A DNA stretch of 64,000 bases from Cryomorpha ignava (lineage in GTDB: Bacteria > Bacteroidota > Bacteroidia > Flavobacteriales_D > Cryomorphaceae): assembly GCF_010686655.1 (NCBI RefSeq), contig NZ_JAAGVY010000020.1, positions 17,485 to 81,484 on the forward strand. The letters run 5' to 3'. Shown here in pieces: positions 26,168 to 38,100 of this stretch. Made by a program: the position numbers and the translations under genes. Position 1 is the first letter of the stretch; every line of letters begins with the position of its first letter. The notes beneath the pieces are model-generated. The model saw nothing but the letters and a program-made list of their open reading frames with translations, was not told the DNA's origin and did no database searches.

Positions 26168-29100
26168 ATGTTGAATTCCCCCTCTAAATTGTTAAAGCTA
26201 CTTAGTGGCTTCGCAAGTATTTTTGTCTTTTTCGCTTTTCTGCTGACTTTTTCAAATTCAGCGACAGCACAGACCAGTACAGAATTTTGGTTTGCACCAC
26301 CTGAAGTTTCGCAAGGGCACGCAGGAAGTGTGCCTATTTATTTGCGACTCGCGGCCGGAGCAGTGCCCGCAACGGTAACTATTGAAATGCCTGCAAATGC
26401 CGCAGCATTCAATGGCGGTTCGCCTATAGTGGTAAATATACCGGCAAATGGTTCATATACCGAAACGTTATCGGCATTTGTAAATATTCTCGAAACCCGA
26501 CCCACTGGCGTGGTGCGAAATACAGGTTTGAAAATAACTTCCACTGCCGATATTACAGCGATCTACGAGGTGAGCCCGGGAAACAATCCCGATATTTGGG
26601 CACTCAAAGGTCTCAACGGTCTTGGAACGGAATTCTACACACCTTTCCAGAATATTTGGCCCAACGGAGGTTATACCCCCACGCCTTACACGTCGTTTGA
26701 CATTGTGGCAACCGAAGACAATACAACAATTTTAATTTACCCCACCGCAGATCTTGATGGTGGGCAACCCGCTTTTCAGAGTTTTACCATAACGCTGAAC
26801 GAAGGGGAAACATATTCAGGGTCGGTTACTGATCCAGCTAATCCAATAAATAATCCAACGGGTTCGCAGATTATTTCGGATAAGCCAATAGCAGTTTCTA
26901 TAAAAGATGACTCAATTAACCCTACGGGTTATGGAGGCTGTAGAGACTTGAATGGGGATCAACTCGTGCCTGTAAACATTGTTGGAGATGAGTACATCGT
27001 AAATAAGGGAGCACTCAATTCTGATGATCTCGCCATGGTTGTCGCCACTCAAAACAATACGGTTATCGAAGTTGACGGAGTAGTAGTTGCTACACTCTTC
27101 AATGGTGAAACTTACAGAATTCAAATATCCAATGCCCTAACTTACATAACGGGGTCAAAACCATTTTATCTCATTCACGTTAGCGGTTTCGGATGTGAAA
27201 CAGGAACTGCCCTTTTGCCACCACTTAATTGTGCGGGATCAGAACAAGTTAGCTTTGTACGATCAACTGGTGAAAGCTTTTTTATCAACCTTTTAGTTCC
27301 TGCGGGAAATGAAGATGCCTTCGTTTTAAACGGAAATGCAACAATTATTGACCCAGGCGTATTTAATGTTGTGCCAGGAACTGGCGGATACTGGGTTGGT
27401 GCACAAATTCAATTTAATACCACCCAAATACCCGTAGGTACAGCAAATCTTTTGGTAAATACCGAAGAAGTTTTCTCAATGGGACTTATTAATGGTGGCG
27501 CAAGTTCTGGTTGCCGATTTGGTTATTTCTCGCAGTTCTCTGCCGAGATTATTGTGGATGCAGGTGTTGACCAAACAGTTTGTGCCAATAGAATAACTCA
27601 ACTTGCCGGTGACATAACCGGTGGAGCAACAAATGGAGTCTGGACTTCTAATGGAACAGGCTCTTTCTCGCCCGACGAATTTGCCCTAGATGCGATTTAC
27701 GAACCCACGCCTGCCGATTTAAGTGCCGGATCGGTTACATTAACACTTACTTCTGTCAGCAACTGTTTTCCGGTGGAAGATGAAGTTGAAATAACTTATA
27801 CACCGGCTCCGATTGTTGATGCCGGCTTAGCGATTACCGCTTGTGAAAATAACACAGTCGTAACGCTAAACGGATATGTTGATGTGGCCTCTGGTGCAAT
27901 ATGGAGTGGTGGTGCAGGTACTTACTCACCCCATTCAGGTGTGCTCTCTGCAACTTATACCCCATCGGCTGCCGAAGTTACAAACGGAAGTGTACAACTT
28001 TACTTAACATCTACCGGAAACGGGAATTGTTTTGCTGAAATAGATTCTGTTTTAATAACCTTTGGCCCACCCCCTACAGCAAATGCAGGTGCAGATCAAA
28101 CGCTTTGTCAAAACAACAATGTAGCCCAACTTAATGGCGCTGTAACAATTGCCGGTGGCGGAGAATGGTCTAGCCCTACAGGCGGATCCTTTTTGCCATC
28201 TAATCAATCTCTTACACCCACTTACACACCAAGTAATTCCGACCTTATAACGGGTTCTGTAACAATTACGTTCACCACTACAAATAACAGCGGCTGTTCT
28301 GCTGTAGCTGACCAAATGGTTATTACGTATACGGATGCCCCGGAAGTAGATGCAGCCAGTGATAGAACGGTTTGTAAAAACAATGCGGATGTAATTCTTA
28401 ATGGTTCAGTTGTAAATGCAACTGGTGGAACGTGGACAACAGGTGGCTCTGGAACTTTTGCACCTGATGCGAATACCTTAAATGCAACGTATACCCCAAG
28501 CCTTAATGATAAATTGAACGGCTCGGTTTCGCTTACACTTACATCTACCGGAAACGGAGACTGTATTGCAGAAAGTGATGTAATGATCATTTCTTTTACA
28601 GATGCACCTACCGTAAATGCAGGTGTTGATGGCTCTGTTTGTTCAAACAATTCTGCTATTACACTTAATGGTTCACTTACCATTGCCACTATTGGAATTT
28701 GGTCAACAACGACCGGTGGCTCTTTTAACAACTCAACAAATTTAAACGCAATTTATACGCCTTCAGCAACCGATATTTCAAACGGTTCTGTAACACTTAC
28801 GCTTGAATCTCTTGACAATGGAACTTGTAGCGCTGTAACTGACGATGTGACTTATACTTTTACAGCTCCTCCGACTGCAAATGCAGGTCTCGACAGAGAT
28901 ATTTGTGAAAACAATGCAGCCATCACACTTAATGGTTCTGTAACTCTCGCTGGTGGCGGTGCCTGGAGCGGTGGTAGCGGAAGCTATAGCCCAGATAATA
29001 CAACGCTCAATGCGGTGTATACCCCAACTCCAAGTGAAATTTCAAGTGGATCGGTAACCCTAACATTAAGCACAACGGCTAATGGAACGTGCAGCCCCGT

Positions 29101-32100
29101 AACAGATCAGGTCGTATTCACATTTACAGATGCGCCTACGGCAAATGCAGGAACAAATAAAATAGTTTGTGCAAACAATGCCGCAGTAGATCTTACAGGA
29201 CTTGTTACAATAGCATCAGGCGGAACCTGGAGCGGTGGATTGGGAACTTATTCTCCCAATGCAAACTCATTAACTACTACCTATTCACCAACTACAACAG
29301 AAATTAATTCAGGTTCACTTACCCTAACGTTGACCACAACTGGTAATGGGACGTGTTCTGCTGAAACTGATGATGTACTAATTACTTTTACTCCGGCTCC
29401 AACTGCGGAAGCCGGAATTCCAATATCTGTGTGTTCTAACAACGCGCAGGTTAGTCTTGGTGGATCCGTAACAGTAGCGGGTGGTGGAACATGGAGTGGC
29501 GGCGCCGGAACTTATAGTCCGAATGCCAACTCTCTTATCGCACTTTACAATCCTACCGCTGCCGAAATAGCAAGTGGTTCTCTAATTCTCACACTTACTA
29601 CAACCGGAAACGGAACGTGTACACAAGTACAAGATGTTGTGAGCATTTCGTTTACACCGGCACCTACCGCAAATGCAGGAGCAGATGTAACCGTTTGTAA
29701 CAACAATGCCGTGGTAGATCTCAATGGATCAATCATCGGTGCCTCTGGTGGAACCTGGAGTGGTGGAAGCGGAAGCTTTAACCCCAACAATACTACACTC
29801 GGCGCCTCTTACACGCCGAGTAACGCCGAACTTTCAAATGGAACGGTAACCCTTACACTTACTACTTCCGGAAACGGGAATTGTAATGCGGTAACAGACC
29901 AAATAACTATTACCATTACACCACCACCTACTGTAAATGCAGGAGCTGATGATGTGTATTGTGCTAACAACCCGGCTATCTCTCTCAATGGAGCAGTAAC
30001 CGTAGCATCTGGTGCAACATGGAGTGGTGGTAGTGGTTCTTTTAACCCAAATGCTTCTGCTCTTAATGCAACGTACACTCCAAGTCAAAGTGAGATTAAT
30101 AATGGCTCTTTAATACTGACATTAACTTCTACCGGAAACTCAAACTGTGTGGCCGTTACAGATCAGGTAACTTATACCTTCAGCCCGGCACCAACAGTGG
30201 AAGCTGGCATTAACCAATCTCTTTGTGCCAATAATTCAGTAGCCTCATTAAGCGGCGTTGTAACTATTGCCACAGGTGGAACATGGAGTGGTGGTATTGG
30301 TTCTTTTGCTAATGCGAATGCACTTAACACTACATATACTCCAAATGCTACTGAAATTACAGCAGGATCTGTAAAGCTTTACCTCACGTCAACAAGCAAT
30401 GGCGATTGTAATGCTGTTACAGATAGCCTCACCCTTTCTTTTACCCCAGCACCTACTGCTAATGCAAATGCAGATAGAACAGTTTGTGCCAATGCTCCTG
30501 ATGTAACGCTTAATGGCGCTGTAACAGTAGCCACAGGTGGAACATGGAGCGGCGGAACGGGTTCGTTTTCAACAAATGCAAACGACTTAAGTGCTACCTA
30601 CACTCCAAGCGCAGCCGAAATAACTGCCGGAACTGTAACACTAACATTGACAACTACCGGAAATGCAAATTGTAATCAGGTAACAGATCAAATGATCATT
30701 ACCATTACACCGGCTCCAATTGTTAACGCTGGCGCGGATGCTGAATTTTGTGCAAACAATTCTGCTATCACTTTGGGTGGTTCGGTAACTACTGCAACAG
30801 GTGGTACCTGGAGTGGTGGTAGCGGGTCTTTCGCACCCAATGCAAATGACCTAGGTGCGGTGTACACTCCAAACCAGTCTGAACTTAATGCAGGCACACT
30901 TACACTTACATTGACTTCTACAGGAAATGGCTCATGTGTTGTTGTAACAGATGATGTAACTTATACCTTCAGTCCGGCACCAACTGCCGATGCAGGTACA
31001 GATCAATCGCTTTGTTCAAACAATGCCGTGGCTTCTCTTACGGGAGTAATCACGGTTGCCACAGGTGGAACATGGACTAGCAATGGTACAGGGGCGTTTG
31101 GAAATGCAAGCGCACTTACCACTTCTTACACTCCATCACCAGCCGATATTACTTCGGGAACTGTAACGCTGACTCTGACAACAACCGGAAACGACGATTG
31201 TAATGCGGTGACAGATGCTGTGGTTCTCACATTTACTCCCGCTCCTACGGCAAATGCAGGAACAGATAGAACTGTTTGTGCCAATGACTCAGAAGTAACG
31301 CTTAGCGGATTAATATCTACTGCAACCGGCGGAACATGGAGTGGTGGTTCAGGAACGTTTACACCTGATGCCAACACCTTAAACGCAACTTATACTCCAA
31401 GTGCTGCCGATATTACTGCAGGTCTGGTAACACTAACACTCACTACCACCGGAAACGGAACATGTAATCAAGTAACAGACCAAATGGCTATTACCATTAC
31501 ACCTGCCCCGACTGTAAATGCAGGAATCGACGAAGAGTTTTGTGCTAACAATGCTGCAATTGCTCTTGGTGGATCTATTACAACTGCTTCAGGAGCAACG
31601 TGGAGTGGTGGAAATGGAACGTTTGCACCAAATGCAAATGACTTGAATGCCGTTTATTCGCCAAGTCAAGCCGAAATCAACGCCGGTACCTTAACATTGA
31701 CATTGACTTCTACCGGAAATGGATCATGTGTACCCGTTACAGATAATGTAACATACACATTCAGTCCGGCACCAACGGTAAATGCAGGTGCAGATCAAAT
31801 TCTTTGTGCAAACAATGCCGAAGCTGCGATAACCGGAGTTATAACCATCGCTACAGGTGGAACGTGGAGTGGCGGAGCAGGAAACTTCTCGCCAAGTGCA
31901 AACTCATTGAGCGCCTTCTACACCCCGACTCCTGAAGAGATTACGGCAGGAACGGTAACTTTAAAATTAACTTCAACTGGAAATAGCGACTGCAACGCAG
32001 TAGCAGACAGCTTAAAAATAACATTTACTCCAGCTCCAATTGCAAACGCAGGTCTTGACAGAACTGTTTGTGCTAATGCTGCTGATGTAACGCTTAACGG

Positions 32101-35100
32101 AAGTATCTCGGTAGCTACCGGCGGAACGTGGACTGGTGGATCGGGAACTTTTGCTCCTGATGCAAACACACTAAACGCTGTTTACGCACCGAGTGCAGAT
32201 GATATTACAAACGGTACAGTAACGCTTACCCTTACTACCACCGGAAACGGGACTTGTATTCAGGTAACCAACCAAATGGTTATTACCATTACCCCTGAAC
32301 CTACGGTGGAAGCCGGAACAGGAACAGAATATTGTTCTAACAATGCAGCTATCTCTCTAAATGGAGCAGTAACGACTGCCACCGGTGGAATCTGGAGCGG
32401 CGGAAATGGGACGTATGCGCCCAATGCAAATACACTAAATGCTGTTTATTCACCAAGCCAGGCCGAGATAAATTCAGGTTCAATTACACTGACTTTAACT
32501 TCCAGTGGAAATGGATCTTGTGTATCAGTAAATGATGCTGTAACATTTACATTCGGACCTGCGCCAACAGCAAATGCTGGAGCAAACCAATCTCTTTGTG
32601 CCAACAATGCAGTAGTAGAACTTACAGGTTCTGTTACCGTTGCAACTGGTGGAACCTGGAGCGGTGGTGCCGGAACTTTCTTGAATGCAAACGCATTAAA
32701 TACGTTCTATACGCCAACAGCTGCCGAAATTACTGCTGGAACGGTGACGCTTACGCTCACTACAACTGGAAATGACGATTGTAGCGCGGTATCTGACGAT
32801 ATTGTAATAAACTTTACGCCAGCCCCAACTTCAAATGCCGGTACAGATAAAACGGTTTGTGCAAACGATCCGGAAGTGAATCTGAATGGATCAGTATCTA
32901 TTGCCACAGGTGGAACCTGGAGCGGTGGGTCTGGAACATTTACGCCTGATGCAAATGCACTTAACGCAATTTATACACCGAGCGCAGCAGATATCTCTGC
33001 TGGTACAGTAACCTTAGCACTTACTACTACAGGAAATGCAAATTGTAATCAGGTAATAGATCAAATGGTTATTACCATTACACCTGCACCAGTAGTAGAT
33101 GCAGGAATAGGTTCAGAGCTTTGTGCAAACAATGCTGTAATAAGCCTTAATGGTTCAGTAACAGGAGCTACAGGCGGAACGTGGAGCGGTGGTACTGGTA
33201 CGTTTTCACCAAATGCAAATACACTTAATGCCAGCTACACACCAAGCCAGGGCGAGATCAATTCAACATCGCTTACCTTGACTTTAACTTCTACAGGAAA
33301 TGGCCTTTGCCTTTCGGTAAATGATGCGGTAACCTATACTTTTAGCCCTGCACCTACTGTCAACGCCGGTATAGATCAAACACTTTGTGCAAACAATTCG
33401 GTAGCCACTTTGAGTGGTGCCGTAACGGTTGCCACAGGTGGAACGTGGACAGGTGGAGCCGGTACATTTGCGAATGCAAACGCACTATCAACATCTTACA
33501 CGCCAACAGCGGGCGAAATTGCTGTCGGAAGTGTTACGCTTACGCTTACCACAACCGGTAATGACGATTGTAATGCGGTGGCAGATAGCCTGAAGCTTAC
33601 ATTTACACCTGCTCCAGTCGCAAACGCGGGGACAGACAAAACGGTTTGTGCTAACAATGTAGAAGTAAACTTAAATGGAAACGTTTCAGTTGCTACTGGT
33701 GGAATATGGTCTGGTGGTAACGGAACTTTCGACCCGAGCAATACTGCGCTAAGTGCGGTTTACACCCCATCTGCTGCCGAAATTGCAGCCGGTCAGGTTA
33801 CGCTTACACTTACTACTTCCGGAAATGGAAATTGTGTGCCCGAATCTGATAATGTGCTGATTACCATAAACCCGGAGCCTATTGTAAACGCGGGTACTGA
33901 CTTAACAATTTGTTCTAACAATGCCACATTCAATTTAAATGGAAGTGTAACCAATGCAGCTGGCGGACAATGGTCTGGTGGATTGGGTGTTTACTCGGGT
34001 GGTAATACCAACTTGAGTGCAACATACACGCCTACACTTCCCGAAATTGTAGCAGGATCGGTAACTTTTACGCTTACTTCTACCGGAAACGCGGGATGTA
34101 TAGCAGTAACAGACCAAATGGTTGTAACATTTACACCATCGCCTACAGTTAATGCAGGTACAGACATTACGCTTTGTGCATCTGCTCCAGTAGCAACTCT
34201 CAATGGTAACTTTACAGTATCTGGTGGAGCGCAATGGAGTGGTGGAAATGGCACATATTCGCCAAATGCACTTGCAATGAACGCTACTTACACGCCAACT
34301 GCTGCAGAATTAGCAAGTGGAAGTGTTACGCTTACTCTAACAACTATCAGCAATGGTAACTGTTTGGCTGAAAGTGATGTGGTGGTAATTAATTACGACC
34401 CACAACCTACAGTTAATGCAGGTGCCAATTTGGTGTCATGCGCCAATAATTCTGGTGTTGCACTCAATGGTTCATTTACTAACGCAAGTGGTGTAGAATG
34501 GAGTGGTGGTATGGGCTTTTACGATCCAAGTAATGAAGATCCATCTGCGAACTACACGCCAAGCAATGCCGAGATAATAAATGGTGGTGTAACGCTTACT
34601 CTTACTTCTGTTGGTTCTGGAGCTTGTGCTGATGTAACAGATAATGTAACAATTACAATAAACCCGGCACCTATAGTAGCCGCCGGCGACGACAAAACTA
34701 TTTGTGCAAACAATAATTTGGTTCAACTTAACGGAACTATCCAGTTTGCCGGTGGCGGTCAATGGTCTGGTGGATCGGGAACTTTCTCGCCTAGCGCCAA
34801 TGCACTATCCGCAACGTATCAGCCAAGTGCAGCCGACTTATCAGCAGGGCTGGTAACGCTCACACTTTCGAGCACAGGAATTGGAACTTGTAATGTGGTG
34901 ACCGACCAATTGGTAATAACATTTACACCAGCACCTATTGCAGATGCCGGTACAGATATTACTGCTTGTGAAAACAATGCCACGGTTCAACTTAGTGGTT
35001 CGTTTACTGTAGCCGAAGGTGCAAACTGGAGCGGTGGTACAGGATCATTTAATCCAAATGCGAGCACCATGAACGCGCAGTACACGCCATCGCAATCAGA

Positions 35101-38100
35101 ATTGAATAATGGATCGGTAACGCTTACGCTTACTACATTCGGTAATGGAAATTGCTTGCAAGCAAGCGACCAGGTAGTAATAAACTTTACACCTGCTCCG
35201 GAAGTTGATGCTGGCGAAGACTACTTTGTTTGTGTAGATGAATTAATTGTACCACTAGAAGGCCAAGTGTCTGGCCCAACTAATACTGGTATTTGGACTA
35301 CATCCGGAACTGGTGTGTTCGTGCCAAATGCATCTGTACTTAACGGTACTTACCAAGTTTCTTCTGCCGATTCATTGGCAGGTGTGATAACGCTGACACT
35401 TACATCTTCTTCTAATGGTTTATGTACTCCGGTAACCGATGAGATTTTAGTATATATTTCTCCGGCAGGAACTGCAAATGCAGGAGCCGATCAAGCGATT
35501 TGTAAAAACAATCCCAATATAGCCGTAACAGGTGTAATTGGTGGAGCTGCGACTAGCGGAACATGGTTAACAAGTGGTACTGGAGTGTTTACACCAAATG
35601 CAAATCAGCCATTGGTTAATTATATACCGAGTACAGCAGATCTTGCCGCAGGAAATGTGACGCTTACTTTTGCAGTAAATTCATGTAACCAGGCTACAGA
35701 TGATGTGATAATCACTTTCACTCCATCGCCAGTAGTTGCAGCAGGAGCCGATATTACAGTTTGTTCATCTGAAAGCGATGTACAACTATTAGGCTCTGTA
35801 AGTGGTGCTTCTGCAACGGGTCTTTGGACATCGAGCGGAAGCGGAAACTTTATTCCAAATGCCAACACACTCAATGCTACATATGAATTCTCTGCTGATG
35901 ATGCAGATGATCAGATAATTACACTTATTCTGAAAGCTACCGATATTGGAAATTGTATAAACGTTAGCGATACGCTTACGCTAAACATATTTCCGGAAGG
36001 AACGGCAAATGCTGGTGCTGACGTAATAGCTTGTGATAACAATCCGGAAGTACAACTTGCGGGTGTTCTTACAGGTGCCGATCAGGCCTTGTGGACTACC
36101 AGTGGAACAGGAACTTTTGCGCCAAATGCACAAACACTTAATGCGACTTACGTGCCAAGCGCAGGCGACCTTGTAAACGGATCAGTAAACCTGATTCTGG
36201 CTGGTGTGAATAGCTGTAACAATGCTACCGACTTTATGAACATCTCATTTACGGATGGCCCGGAAGTGCAAGCCGGCCCAGACCAGGCTGCTTGTGGCGA
36301 TGTGTTCCCATTCCAGGTAACTGGTACCTTTGCTAACTCTACCGGAGCGCAATGGAGTACTTCAGGAACCGGTACTTTCCAGAATGCGAACAATCCGAAC
36401 ACATTCTATGTAGCCAGCCAAAATGATATAGACCAAGGTGGCGTATTCCTTATGCTTACATCTACCGGAAACGGAAATTGTTTCCCTGTTACTGATTCAC
36501 TTCTTATCTCAATAAGCAGCGGTGTAACCGTTGAAGCGGGCGAAGACAGATCAGCTTGTGTAGATGCAGGTACAATACAACTTTATGGTAATATTAGTAA
36601 CGGCTCTACTACGGGTACCTGGACAACATCGGGTAACGGAACATTTAGCCCCAATGCAAATGCTATAAATGCGGTTTACAACTTTACTCAGCAAGATATA
36701 GATGCAGGCAGCCTTACGCTTACACTAACTTCTACTAACAATGGAATTTGTAATCCGGCAAGCGACAACTTTGAACTTACCTTTGGTACGGCAGCTTATG
36801 TATTTGCCGGTTCAAATATAAATGAATGTGTAACAATTGACTTAGTTGAACTGCACGGTATTGTGAGCAGCGAAACCAATACAGGCGTATGGTCAACTGC
36901 CGGCGATGGTACATTCTTCCCGAACATAGTAGCGCTTGACGCCTTCTATGAACCGGGGCCAAACGACCTCTCAAATGGTGATGTAGAAATTACACTTACT
37001 TCTACTAATTCGGCACTTTGTTCTGAAACCAATTCTACGCTAACGGTTAACTTCCAGTCACTACCAGTTGCAGATGCCGCAGCAAATCAGGTGATATGTG
37101 GTGATATTGAGGCGGTACAAATGCTCGGAAATGTGCAAGGAGCAACCGGTGGAATATGGAGTACGGCAGGTAGCGGTACATTCTTCCCGAATGACTCTGT
37201 ACTGACAGCACTTTACACGCCTTCATCGGCCGATAGCCTAAATGGCTCGGTAACGCTGACGCTTACAACTTACGGCAACGGCGCATGTGGAGGTGATATG
37301 GATCAAATGCAAATCCTCTTCTCGGGAGCTGTTACAGCCATAGCGGGATCAGATCAAAATGTCTGTATAGACGAAGATGTGGTCTCTCTTGCGGGAGCAG
37401 TAGAAGGTAGCGATGCCTACCAATGGGGTACGATGGGTACAGGTAGTTTTGTGCCTTCGTCTGCCAATCTTACAACAAATTATGAACCATCTGAAGCGGA
37501 TAAAGCACTAGGAAGTGTAACGCTTTACTTGCAGGCTGCAGGTACAGGTAACTGTCCGTCAGATACTGATTCGCTTAATGTTACTTTCGATGCCCTTCCG
37601 GTAATAGTTACTCAGGCAAATGTAGAGTCTTGTGTTACGAGCGACGAAGTGGCACTTGCATCAGATGTTTCGGGAGCAGCTTCTGTACTTTGGCAGTCTA
37701 ATGGCGGTGGTACTTTTAGTCCGAATGCAAACGTACAAGATGTGGTTTATCTGCCAACGGCAGGAGAAATTGCATCTGGCAATACAATGGTAACAATATC
37801 TGCCATTTCAGGAAACGCTTGTGGGACTCTTACTGAATCAGTAACAATAAGCTTCCGCCAAACAGCGGTAGTAAATGCCGGAGCAGATATGGTGGCTTGT
37901 GAAACAGATGGCGCAATTACACTTTCCGGTGCTGTGAGTGGAGCCGGTTATGAAGGCCAATGGAGCACAAATGCTTTTGGAAGCTTTAGCCCAGTTGCCA
38001 CGCAACTTGATGCCGACTATACTTTTGGAAACAACGATATATTGATTGGATCGGCCAGATTAATTCTGACTTCAACCAATAACGGAGCTTGTCCTGCAGT

